A stretch of 12,400 nucleotides of DNA from DASSKF01 sp035690725 (lineage in GTDB: Bacteria; Actinomycetota; Actinomycetes; Actinomycetales; Dermatophilaceae). The DNA lies in the NCBI GenBank assembly GCA_035690725.1, contig DASSKF010000012.1, positions 1 through 12,400 on the forward strand, written 5' to 3'. The position numbers and the translations under genes were made by a program. The first letter of the stretch is position 1. Each line of letters starts with the position of its first letter. Below, in pieces: positions 5,516 through 12,400 of the stretch. A model generated the notes under the pieces. That model was not told the origin of the DNA. It did no database searches and saw nothing but the letters and a program-made list of their open reading frames with translations.

Positions 5516-7027
5516 ATGCCTGACCTGTTCATCGACGGCTCGTGGCGCGGCGCCGCCGACGGCGGCACCCGCACCATCACGTGCCCCGCCGACGGCAGCA
5601 CCGTCGGCACCGTCGACGAGGCGGCGGCCGACGACGCGCAGGCAGCCGTCGCCGCCGCACGGCGCGCGTTCGACGAGGGCCCGTGGCCGAGCACGCCCAG
5701 TCCCGAGCGAGCCGCGATCCTCTTCGCCCTCGCGGACAGGCTCGCCGCCGAGAAGGACGAGGTGGCCCGGCTCGAGGCGCTCGACACCGGGAAGCGGTTC
5801 GTCGAGGCGAAGATCGACATGGACGACATCGAGGGGGTCTTCCGGCACTTCGCGTCGCTGGCCCAGTCCGATGCCGGCCGCGTCGTCGACACCGGTATGC
5901 CGGGAGTCTCCAGTCGCGTGGTCCACGAGCCGGTCGGCGTGTGCTCGCTCATCACGCCGTGGAACTACCCGCTGCTGCAGACCTCCTGGAAGGTCGCGCC
6001 GGCGCTGGCCGCCGGAAACACGTTCGTGCTCAAGCCCAGCGAGCTGACGCCGCACACGTCGATCTGGCTGCTCCGGACCCTCGAGGCGCTGGAGGTGCCG
6101 GCGGGCGTCGCCAACCTGGTGCTCGGGTCCGGCGCCACGGTGGGTGCCGCGATGACCGAGGACCCGCGCGTGGACCTGGTGTCCTTCACCGGCGGACTGG
6201 TGACCGGCCGGAGGATCATGGCGGCCGCCGCGCCGACCGTGAAGAAGATCGCACTCGAGCTCGGCGGCAAGAACCCCAACGTCGTGTTCGCCGACGCCGA
6301 CCTGCCGGCCGCCGTCGACAACGCCCTGACCGCGATCTTCCTCGACTCCGGGCAGGTCTGCTCGGCCGGGTCGCGGCTCATCGTCGAGGAGCCGGTGCAC
6401 GACGAGGTCGTCGCCGAGCTGGTCAGACGGGCCAAGGACATCCGGCTGGGTGGGCCGTTCGACGAGAAGGCCGAGACCGGGCCGCTCATCAGCGCCGGTC
6501 ACCTGGAGAAGGTGCAGACGTACGTGCACCACGCGGTCGACGAGGGCGCCCAGCTGCTGTGCGGGGGAACGCCTCCCGACGACCCGGCGCTGTCCGACGG
6601 CACCTACTTCCTGCCGACGGTCCTGGACGGGTGCCGCACCGACATGGACTGCGTGCAGGACGAGTCGTTCGGGCCCGTGGTCACCGTCGAGACCTTCTCC
6701 GGCGACGACGCCCTGGCGGCGGAGGACGCGGCGGTCGCACTCGCCAACGACACGGTCTACGGCCTCGCCGGTGCCGTCTGGACCGAGAACGCCGGCCGGG
6801 CCGAGCGCGTGGCCAACCGGTTGCGCCACGGCACGATCTGGGTCAACGACTACCACCCCTACGTCCCGCAGGCGGAGTGGGGCGGCTACAAGCAGTCCGG
6901 CATCGGCCGCGAGCTCGGGCTGGCCGGCCTGGACGAGTACCGCGAGACCAAGCACATCTGGCACAACACCCGCCCGGCCCGGGCGGACTGGTTCGCCCAT
7001 CACACCACGAGCAAGGAGGACGCGTGA
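5516..7027 (+). CDS. betB: Betaine aldehyde dehydrogenase (aldehyde dehydrogenase superfamily)
   Basis: This 503-residue cytoplasmic enzyme should oxidise betaine aldehyde to glycine betaine with NAD(P)+, the second step of osmoprotectant synthesis from choline. The aldehyde dehydrogenase core is complete: PWNYP with the oxyanion Asn150, LKPSE of the coenzyme site, SFTGGLVTGR of the Rossmann fold, general base Glu248 in LELGGKNP, and nucleophile Cys282 in SGQVCSAGSR. Length and the GQVCSAG context fit the BetB branch, and the choline dehydrogenase and BCCT genes downstream support the assignment. The ATG at 5516 has GGGAGG at 5506-5511, four bases upstream. The longer in-frame extension to 5327 lacks homology to the fold. 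The stop overlaps the betA GTG start (GTGA, 7024-7027), implying translational coupling. A general aldehyde dehydrogenase acting on related aldehydes is the only serious alternative. Confidence 0.93.
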   Translation: MPDLFIDGSWRGAADGGTRTITCPADGSTVGTVDEAAADDAQAAVAAARRAFDEGPWPSTPSPERAAILFALADRLAAEKDEVARLEALDTGKRFVEAKIDMDDIEGVFRHFASLAQSDAGRVVDTGMPGVSSRVVHEPVGVCSLITPWNYPLLQTSWKVAPALAAGNTFVLKPSELTPHTSIWLLRTLEALEVPAGVANLVLGSGATVGAAMTEDPRVDLVSFTGGLVTGRRIMAAAAPTVKKIALELGGKNPNVVFADADLPAAVDNALTAIFLDSGQVCSAGSRLIVEEPVHDEVVAELVRRAKDIRLGGPFDEKAETGPLISAGHLEKVQTYVHHAVDEGAQLLCGGTPPDDPALSDGTYFLPTVLDGCRTDMDCVQDESFGPVVTVETFSGDDALAAEDAAVALANDTVYGLAGAVWTENAGRAERVANRLRHGTIWVNDYHPYVPQAEWGGYKQSGIGRELGLAGLDEYRETKHIWHNTRPARADWFAHHTTSKEDA

Positions 7028-8790
7028 CCGAGCAGACCTGGGACTACGTCATCGTCGGGGGTGGCTCGGCAGGGTCGGCCCTGGCGAACCGGCTCAGCGC
7101 CGACCCCGGCACCCGCGTCCTCGTCCTCGAGGCCGGTCGCAGCGACTTCATCGTCGACCCGTTCATCCACATGCCGGCGGCGCTGCCCTACCCGATCGGG
7201 AACCGGCTCTACGACTGGAAGTACGAGTCCGAGCCCGAGCCGCACATGGGCGGCCGCCGCGTCTACCACGCACGCGGCAAGGTGCTCGGCGGGTCCAGCT
7301 CCATCAACGGGATGATCTTCCAGCGCGGCAACCCGATGGACCTCGAGCGCTGGTCGAAGGACCCGGGCATGGAGGACTGGGACTACGCCCACTGCCTGCC
7401 CTACTTCAAGCGCATGGAGACCTGCGTCGCCGGCGCCGACACCTGGCGCGGCGGCTCCGGGCCGCTCGTCCTCGAGCGGGGACCGGCCGACACACCGCTG
7501 TTCGGCGCGTTCTTCGAGGCGGTGCAGGAGGCCGGCTACCCACTCACCGACGACGTGAACGGCTACCGCCAGGAGGGATTCGCCAAGTTCGACCGCAACG
7601 TGCACCGGGGCCGCCGACTGAGCGCAGCCCGGGCATACCTGCACCCGGTGCAGGACCGGGCGAACCTGACCATCGAGACCCTTGCGATGGTGACCGGCCT
7701 GCGCACGGAGGGGAACCGGGTCACCGGCGTGGACTACCTGCGCGGCGGCAAGCTGCACCGGCACGCGGCCGCCCGCGAGGTCATCCTGTGCGGTGGCGCG
7801 TTCAACTCCCCGCAACTGCTGCAGCTCGCCGGCATCGGCAACGCCGCCGAGCTGGAAGCGTTGGGGATCAACGCGATTGCGGATCTCCCCGGAGTGGGCG
7901 AGAACCTGCAGGACCACCTCGAGGTCTACATCCAGCACGAGAGCAAGCAGCCGGTGTCGATCGCGCCGTGGCTCAAGCGGCGGCACATGCCGCGCATCGG
8001 GCTGGAGTGGTTGATGCGCAAGGGCGTCGGCTCCAGCAACCACTTCGAGGCCGGCGGGTTCATCCGCAGCAACGACGAGGTCGCCTGGCCCAACGAGATG
8101 TTCCACTTCCTGCCCATCGCCATCCGGTATGACGGGTCGCAGCCGGCCGCGGAGCACGGCTACCAGGTGCACATCGGACCGATGTTCTCCGACGTGCGGG
8201 GAACCGTGAAGATCCGCAGCACCGACCCGTTCGAGCACCCGTCGATCCGGTTCAACTACCTGTCGACCGAGAGCGACCGGCGCGAGTGGATCGAGATGGT
8301 CCGCGCGGCACGCAACATCCTGGAGCAGCCGGCCTTCGCGCCGTTCAGCGCCGGTGAGATCTCGCCCGGGCCAGGGGTGCAGAGCGACCAGGAGATCCTC
8401 GACTGGGTCGCCCGCGACGCCGAGACCGCGCTCCACCCCTCGTGCACCGCGAAGATGGGCACGGGCGAGGGCAGCGTCGTCGACCCGAGCACCATGCGGG
8501 TGCACGGGGTCGAGGGGCTGCGGGTCGTGGACGCCTCGGTCTTCCCCTACGTCCCCAACGGCAACATCTACGCCCCGGTCATGATGACCGCGGAGAAGGC
8601 CGCCGACCTGATCCTGGGCAACACGCCGCTGGCGCCCTCCGACGCCCCGTACTACCGGCACGGCGAGGGCATGCCGCTCTACCCACCGGGCGACCCCCGC
8701 AACGAGGCGTGGGACGCCACGACCGACCCACCGAGTGGGCTCGGCGCGAACCCCGCTCCCGCGCGCAAGAACTCGACTGTGGAGGCCTGA
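7024..8790 (+). CDS. betA: Choline dehydrogenase, GMC oxidoreductase family
   Basis: This FAD-dependent GMC flavoprotein of 588 residues should oxidise choline to betaine aldehyde, feeding BetB. The N-terminal dinucleotide motif is VGGGSAGS (G12, G14, G17), followed by LVLEAG. GMC signature 1 is GKVLGGSSSINGM, and signature 2 is GGAFNSPQLLQLAGIG. The active-site histidine is H471 in HPSCTAKMG, a BetA-like context. At the second active-site position, where most GMC enzymes have His or Asn (NLNAPT in E. coli BetA as I recall it), this protein has Tyr516 in GNIYAPVMM. About 55 residues after the core (from LILGN to the stop) form a hydrophilic proline-rich tail. The GTG at 7024 is supported by AAGGAGG at 7013-7019 and by the overlap with the betB stop. 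The stop overlaps the betT ATG. The choline substrate is inferred from family motifs and operon context. Confidence 0.92.
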   Translation: MTEQTWDYVIVGGGSAGSALANRLSADPGTRVLVLEAGRSDFIVDPFIHMPAALPYPIGNRLYDWKYESEPEPHMGGRRVYHARGKVLGGSSSINGMIFQRGNPMDLERWSKDPGMEDWDYAHCLPYFKRMETCVAGADTWRGGSGPLVLERGPADTPLFGAFFEAVQEAGYPLTDDVNGYRQEGFAKFDRNVHRGRRLSAARAYLHPVQDRANLTIETLAMVTGLRTEGNRVTGVDYLRGGKLHRHAAAREVILCGGAFNSPQLLQLAGIGNAAELEALGINAIADLPGVGENLQDHLEVYIQHESKQPVSIAPWLKRRHMPRIGLEWLMRKGVGSSNHFEAGGFIRSNDEVAWPNEMFHFLPIAIRYDGSQPAAEHGYQVHIGPMFSDVRGTVKIRSTDPFEHPSIRFNYLSTESDRREWIEMVRAARNILEQPAFAPFSAGEISPGPGVQSDQEILDWVARDAETALHPSCTAKMGTGEGSVVDPSTMRVHGVEGLRVVDASVFPYVPNGNIYAPVMMTAEKAADLILGNTPLAPSDAPYYRHGEGMPLYPPGDPRNEAWDATTDPPSGLGANPAPARKNSTVEA

Positions 8791-10889
8791 TGAGCACCAC
8801 CCCTTCCCCCAACGGACAGCCCGGCACGCCGCCGACACCCGACGCCACCGCCACAACGGCGCGGCCGGAGGTCAACATCCCGGTGTTCGCCGGCTCGGCC
8901 GCCGGCATCCTCGCCATCGCGATCTGGGCCCTCGTGGCACCCGAGCACGCCGCGAGCGTCCTCGGCACCGTCGTCGGCTGGATCTCCACCGGGTTCGGCT
9001 GGTTCTACATCGCGCTGGCCACGGTCATCCTGGTCTTCGTCATCTACCTGGGTATCTCCAGGTTCGGCAAGATCCGGCTCGGACCGGCGCACTCGCGGCC
9101 GCAGTACTCGACGTTCTCGTGGGCGGCCATGCTGTTCGCGGCCGGCATCGGCACCGACCTGATGTTCTTCTCCGTCGCCGAGCCGGTGACGCAGTACCTC
9201 CATCCGCCGGCCGGCCAGGGCGGCACCGTCGAGGCGGCCCGCGAGGGCGCGGTCTGGACGATGTTCCACTACGGCATCAGCGGCTGGGCGATGTACTCCC
9301 TCATGGGGATCGCCCTCGGCTTCTGCGCCTACCGGCTGCACCTTCCGCTCGCCGTGCGCTCGGCCCTCTACCCGATCTTCGGCCGCCGCGTGGACGGCGG
9401 GCTGGGGCGGACCGTCGATGCCGCCGCGGTGCTCGGCACCATCTTCGGCGTCGCCACCTCCCTCGGCATCGGTGTGGTGCAGCTCAACGTCGGACTCGGC
9501 GAGCTGTTCGGCGCGGAGCAGGGGATCGGGTGGCAGGTCGCGCTCATCGTCCTCGCCGTCGCGATGGCCGCGATCTCGGCGACGACCGGCGTGGACAAGG
9601 GCATTCGCTTCCTGTCCCAGCTCAACGTGCTCCTCGCGATCGGCCTCGCCGCGTGGGTGCTCATCACCGGTCGGACGATGTTCCTGCTCAACGCGCTGGT
9701 CATGAACGTCGGCGACTTCGTCACCGACTTCCCCGGCATGACGATGGACACCTTCGCCTACGACCAACCGACCGACTGGCTCTCCGCCTGGACGCTGTTC
9801 TTCTGGGCCTGGTGGGTCGCCTGGGCGTCGTTCGTCGGCATGTTCCTCGCCCGGATCTCCCGCGGCCGCACCATCCGGCAGTTCGTCACCGGCACGCTGA
9901 TCATCCCGTTCTCCTACATCGTGATGTGGGTCTCGATCTTCGGCAACAGCGCCATCTCGCGGATCCGCAACGGCGACCAGCAGTTCGGCGAGATGACGGT
10001 CAACCGGCCCGAGCTCGGCTTCTACACCCTGCTGCAGGACTACCCGGGTGCCCTGTTCATCGCCGGCGTCGCGACGTTCGTCGGGCTGCTGTTCTACGTG
10101 ACCTCGGCCGACTCCGGTGCCCTCGTCATGGCCAACCTGACCTCGAAGCTGCCGACGGTGCACGACGACGCGGCCGCCTGGATGCGCATCGTCTGGGCTG
10201 CCGTGACGGGCCTGCTGACCGCGGCGGTGCTCGTCGTGGGCGGCATCCCGGCGCTGCAGAACGCCACCATCATCATGGGCCTTCCCTTCGCGTTCGTGAT
10301 GGTGCTGGTCATGCTCGGTCTCTACCGCGCACTCAGCACCGAGCAGCAGCGGTATGACGCGAGCAAGGACTCCCTGCCCCGCATCCTGTCCGGTCGTGGG
10401 CTGGCCCAGGACGGCCAGCTGGCGCGCTCCTGGCGTGCTCGCGTCGGCCGGGTGACCCAGTTCCCCGACGTCCCCCAGGTGGAGGCGGCGCTCACCACGA
10501 TGGTCGAGCCCGCCCTGAAGGACGTCATGGAGGAGCTGGAGAAGAACGGCGTGCCCGCGACCGTCACCCGTGGTCCCGCGACCGAGGTGCTCGACACCGG
10601 CGACGAGGTCCCGGACAACGTGCAGCTGCGCGTCCCGGTCTCGGACGACCAGCAGTTCCTCTACCGGGTGGAGGTCACCGAGGTGTCGGTGCCGATCTTC
10701 GGCGTCCGCATGGTGCAGGGCCGGTCCCGCTATGCCCGGCTCGTGGTGCACCTTGCCGAGGGCGGCCAGCCGTACGACGTCATGGGCTGGAGCCAGGAGC
10801 AGCTGATCCACGACGTGCTCGACAAGTACGAGCGGCACCTGGAGTTCCTGCGGCTCACGACGGCCGCCCCCGCCGTCACCCTCGACTGA
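8790..10889 (+). CDS. betT: BCCT-family choline transporter with long C-terminal cytoplasmic domain
   Basis: A 699-residue betaine/choline/carnitine transporter should import choline for BetA and BetB. An approximately 27-residue proline-rich cytoplasmic N-terminus precedes about 12 membrane segments (residues about 28-515). The substrate segment reads AGIGTDLMFF, placing Asp123 where the betaine transporter BetP has Gly153. Asp at that site is associated with choline specificity, and a G153D change gave BetP choline transport. The aromatic signature WAWWVAW (W341, W342, W345) of the BCCT binding box is intact. The tail of about 185 hydrophilic residues resembles that of E. coli BetT, where the C-terminus takes part in osmotic regulation. 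ATG 8790 overlaps the betA stop (TGATG) and has GGAGG at 8781-8785. Choline import is well supported; proton rather than sodium coupling is inferred from the Asp and the BetT-like form. Confidence 0.93.
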   Translation: MSTTPSPNGQPGTPPTPDATATTARPEVNIPVFAGSAAGILAIAIWALVAPEHAASVLGTVVGWISTGFGWFYIALATVILVFVIYLGISRFGKIRLGPAHSRPQYSTFSWAAMLFAAGIGTDLMFFSVAEPVTQYLHPPAGQGGTVEAAREGAVWTMFHYGISGWAMYSLMGIALGFCAYRLHLPLAVRSALYPIFGRRVDGGLGRTVDAAAVLGTIFGVATSLGIGVVQLNVGLGELFGAEQGIGWQVALIVLAVAMAAISATTGVDKGIRFLSQLNVLLAIGLAAWVLITGRTMFLLNALVMNVGDFVTDFPGMTMDTFAYDQPTDWLSAWTLFFWAWWVAWASFVGMFLARISRGRTIRQFVTGTLIIPFSYIVMWVSIFGNSAISRIRNGDQQFGEMTVNRPELGFYTLLQDYPGALFIAGVATFVGLLFYVTSADSGALVMANLTSKLPTVHDDAAAWMRIVWAAVTGLLTAAVLVVGGIPALQNATIIMGLPFAFVMVLVMLGLYRALSTEQQRYDASKDSLPRILSGRGLAQDGQLARSWRARVGRVTQFPDVPQVEAALTTMVEPALKDVMEELEKNGVPATVTRGPATEVLDTGDEVPDNVQLRVPVSDDQQFLYRVEVTEVSVPIFGVRMVQGRSRYARLVVHLAEGGQPYDVMGWSQEQLIHDVLDKYERHLEFLRLTTAAPAVTLD

Positions 10890-10894
10890 GCGGA

Positions 10895-10989
10895 ACCTCG
10901 CGACTCTCCGCGCAACCTCGGGACTTTGCGGCTCGCAAAGTCCCGAGGTGCGCGGGAGAGTCCCGAGGTCGGCGACAAAGCCCCGAGGT
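10895..10989. repeat. Five-unit, 20-bp-period inverted repeat array between convergent genes
   Basis: The unit ACCTCGGGACTTTGCG or a close variant starts at 10895 and 10915 on the plus strand, and at 10949, 10969 and 10989 reading the minus strand, each 20 bp from the next unit of the same orientation. The central pair forms a perfect 16-bp hairpin (10915-10930 with 10934-10949, loop GCT). The outer pair extends it with small bulges to 10895-10969, and a fifth unit (10980-10989 CCCCGAGGTC) has no partner. It fills nearly all of the 114-bp gap between the betT and lysR stop codons, so it may act as a bidirectional terminator. The regular tandem units suggest a repeat family or multi-site binding element. 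Confidence 0.7.
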
Positions 10990-11003
10990 CGGCGGGAACG
11001 CGG

Positions 11004-11957
11004 TCAGCGGGTGGTGGTGGCGGCGGCGACGGCGGCAGCCGGCTGCCCCCGGAGCGCCTCGGCGCTCTCGACGAGTGCGTCGAGGGTCGACCGCACGGCC
11101 GGCACGCGCTGCAGGTCCGGCGTCGTCACCACGTGGACGGTCCGGCTCGAGGCCGGCCGGACGGGGACGGTGACGACCTCCGGGTGCGTGACGTTGCGCA
11201 GGATCAGGTCCGGGATCAGCGCGAACCCGAGCCCCTCGGAGACCAGACCGAGCACGGCCACGTAGTCCTCGGTCTCGTAGGCGACGTTCGGCAGGAAGCC
11301 GGCCGTCCGGCACAGCGAGAGCAGGTGGCCCCGGCAGCGCGGGCACCCGGCGATCCACGTCGCGTCGGCCAGCTCGGACAGGTCGACCACGTCCGCCTCC
11401 GCCAGCGGGTGGCGGCGGGGGACGGCCAGGCGCACCGCGTCCTCGAGCAGCGTGTGGGTGACGAACGGGTCGAGGTCCTCCTCGCCGCGCCCGACGTCGG
11501 TGCCGTCGTAGGAGAACGCGACGGCCAGGTCGCAGTGGCCGGCCCGCAGCGCGGCGAGGGACTCCGGTGGCTCGGCCTCGCTGAAGGTGACCGTCACGTC
11601 CGGGTAGCGCTGCTTCACCAGCGCCAGCGCCCGCGGCACGATCGTCGCCGAGGAGGAGGGGAAGGCCATGAGCCGCACGTGCCCCGCGTTCAGGCCGGCG
11701 ATCGCGGCGACCTCCTGCTCGGCCGCCTCGATCGCGGTGAGGACGCCGACGGCGTGCTGGGCGAGCACCTGGCCGGCCTCGGTGAGCCGGACGTTGCGGC
11801 CGAGCCGCTCGACGAGGACGGTGCCCGTCCGCTGCTCGAGCCGGCGGACCATCTGGGAGATGGCGGGCTGGGAGTAGCCCAGCGCGACGGCGGCAGCGGT
11901 GAAGCTGCCCTCGTCGGCGATGGCGCGCATCACCCGGAGTCCCGCGGCATCGAGCAT
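11004..11957 (-). CDS. LysR-family transcriptional regulator with a Cys-x2-Cys-x7-Cys motif
   Basis: This 317-residue LysR-type regulator has the winged helix-turn-helix at residues 1-60 (RVMRAIADEGSFTAAAVALG, then YSQPAISQMVRRLE) and LGRNVRLTEAG in the wing. A linker helix and a two-lobed effector domain (about 88-300) follow. ATG 11957 was chosen because it begins the standard LysR N-terminus; the open frame runs on to 12269 but that part is low-complexity and antisense to the next gene. Effector lobe 2 has C205, C208 and C216 in GCPRCRGHLLSLC. I recall a similar motif in other actinobacterial LysR proteins; a redox or metal role is speculation. The gene diverges from an aminotransferase-fold gene across a T-N11-A box, the classic LysR arrangement, so autorepression and control of that neighbour are likely. 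Its inducer cannot be told from sequence. It may instead regulate distant genes. Confidence 0.9.
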   Translation of the reverse strand: MLDAAGLRVMRAIADEGSFTAAAVALGYSQPAISQMVRRLEQRTGTVLVERLGRNVRLTEAGQVLAQHAVGVLTAIEAAEQEVAAIAGLNAGHVRLMAFPSSSATIVPRALALVKQRYPDVTVTFSEAEPPESLAALRAGHCDLAVAFSYDGTDVGRGEEDLDPFVTHTLLEDAVRLAVPRRHPLAEADVVDLSELADATWIAGCPRCRGHLLSLCRTAGFLPNVAYETEDYVAVLGLVSEGLGFALIPDLILRNVTHPEVVTVPVRPASSRTVHVVTTPDLQRVPAVRSTLDALVESAEALRGQPAAAVAAATTTR

Positions 11958-12041
11958 GGACCCCACGCTATAAGTCGCAGTTATCGGGGGGCAACGAACT
12001 TTATGGTTGTGTGATCTATCGGGTTCGAGGACAGTGGATCC
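11958..12041. promoter_or_regulatory. Divergent lysR/aminotransferase control region with LysR T-N11-A box
   Basis: ATAAGTCGCAGTTAT (11970-11984) has ATAA/TTAT arms and contains T-N11-A, the standard LysR-type recognition pattern. On the minus strand, TTGCCC and TATAGC are 16 nt apart, with TATAGC only about 10 nt before the lysR ATG. The LysR box overlaps this -10 and spacer, as expected for autorepression, and the lysR transcript would be nearly leaderless. The stretch 11991-12022 is AT-rich and may hold the promoter of the plus-strand gene, but I cannot name its elements. Confidence 0.55.
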
Positions 12042-12400
12042 ATGCCTGCCACCGCCCCGAGCCTGAGCACCAGCACGACCGCGCCGACCGCCCCGAGCGC
12101 GGCCGCGAGCACCGCCGTCGCCGAGGTCCAGCGCGCCTTCCGGCCGACGCCCGGCTACCTCAACGCCGCCACCCTCGGCCTGCCGCCGGCCGGCGTGCGC
12201 CGGGCGATGCGCGAGGCGCTCACCGAGTGGGAGGAGGGCCGGGCGAGCGCCACGGCCTACGACGAGCACGTGCAGGGGGCGCGCACGGCATACGCGTCGT
12301 TGGTGGGGGTGCCGCAGAGCTGGGTGGCGGTGGGCTCGCAGACGTCGGTGTTCGCCGGCACCCTCGCGGCGGCCCTGCCCGACGGCGCGGAGGTGCTCTG
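12042..12400 (+). CDS. Class V aminotransferase-fold PLP-dependent enzyme, 3'-truncated by window edge
   Basis: The first 119 codons of a fold-type I PLP enzyme of the class V aminotransferase group are visible. The frame stays open to the window end with no internal stop. An approximately 25-residue Ala/Thr/Ser/Pro-rich N-terminus precedes FRPTPGYLNAATLGLPP, the typical opening of this family. After a helix (VRRAMREALTEWEEG) comes LVGVPQSWVAVGSQTSVFAG, the segment that normally leads to the cofactor phosphate site. The PLP lysine would lie beyond the window. Members include cysteine desulfurases, isopenicillin-N-epimerase-like enzymes, kynureninase-like enzymes and EgtE-like C-S lyases, and the fragment does not decide between them. 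ATG 12042 has a modest GAGGA at 12027-12031, about ten bases upstream. Divergence from the lysR gene suggests that it is that regulator's target. Confidence 0.8.
   Translation, partial: MPATAPSLSTSTTAPTAPSAAASTAVAEVQRAFRPTPGYLNAATLGLPPAGVRRAMREALTEWEEGRASATAYDEHVQGARTAYASLVGVPQSWVAVGSQTSVFAGTLAAALPDGAEVL

Noticed and set aside
5263..5523. Possible 86-residue upstream open frame in the betB leader
   Set aside because: Arg/Ser/Pro-rich content, no good ribosome binding site, start inside the CRP-like site and end overlapping the betB start. Coding use is unlikely.
5237..10838. Long minus-strand open frames (588, 618 and 719 codons) antisense to the bet operon
   Set aside because: They lie opposite three confidently identified enzymes and a transporter, and their composition (Arg, Asp, His, Gly-rich, no motifs) marks them as codon-bias shadows.
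10895..10989. CRISPR-like array
   Set aside because: The units are only 20 bp, contiguous and in two orientations, with no unique spacers and no cas genes.

Overview
This is a GC-rich window (roughly 70% by eye) with strong G/C third-position codon bias, purine-rich GGAGG-type ribosome binding sites and GTG starts. It fits an actinobacterium, most likely of the Micrococcales; Intrasporangiaceae-like is a low-confidence guess. It reads as chromosomal: there is no integrase, transposase, phage gene, tRNA, rRNA or CRISPR array.

Layout. Positions 1-1929 hold the 3' part of a ComEC/Rec2 DNA-uptake channel gene (+), cut by the window edge. A perfect 22-bp hairpin (1950-1995) follows, then a zinc-free MDR quinone oxidoreductase gene (+, 2051-2986). 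Positions 2987-3226 form a convergent zone with three hairpins. Positions 3227-4987 (-) encode an unrecognised secreted, wall- or membrane-anchored protein with repeated 'PGxGW' and '[VL]PGTxAT' motifs, a DPA-repeat stalk and an LPXTG-like tail. The 528-bp divergent region 4988-5515 is rich in dyads: a plausible promoter and operator plus a two-hairpin leader for the secreted-protein gene, and a CRP/GlxR-like site on the side of the next operon.

Positions 5516-10889 (+) are a tightly coupled choline-to-glycine-betaine operon. BetB (betaine aldehyde dehydrogenase), BetA (choline dehydrogenase, GMC flavoprotein) and BetT (BCCT choline transporter with a long cytoplasmic tail) have stop and start codons that overlap at both junctions. 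BetT imports choline, BetA oxidises it to betaine aldehyde, and BetB oxidises that to glycine betaine, an osmoprotectant. No betI-type repressor lies in the window.

Between betT and a convergent lysR-type gene is an unusual array of five approximately 20-bp units centred on ACCTCGGGACT, two in one orientation and three in the other (10895-10989). The LysR-type regulator (-, 11004-11957) diverges from the first 119 codons of a class V (PLP-dependent) aminotransferase-fold gene (+, 12042 to the window end). Their 84-bp spacer carries a T-N11-A box of the kind LysR proteins bind, so the aminotransferase gene is its likely target.

The metabolic genes are ordinary. The less explained material is the repetitive surface protein with its structured leader, the palindromic intergenic elements, and some residue-level features of BetA and the LysR protein.
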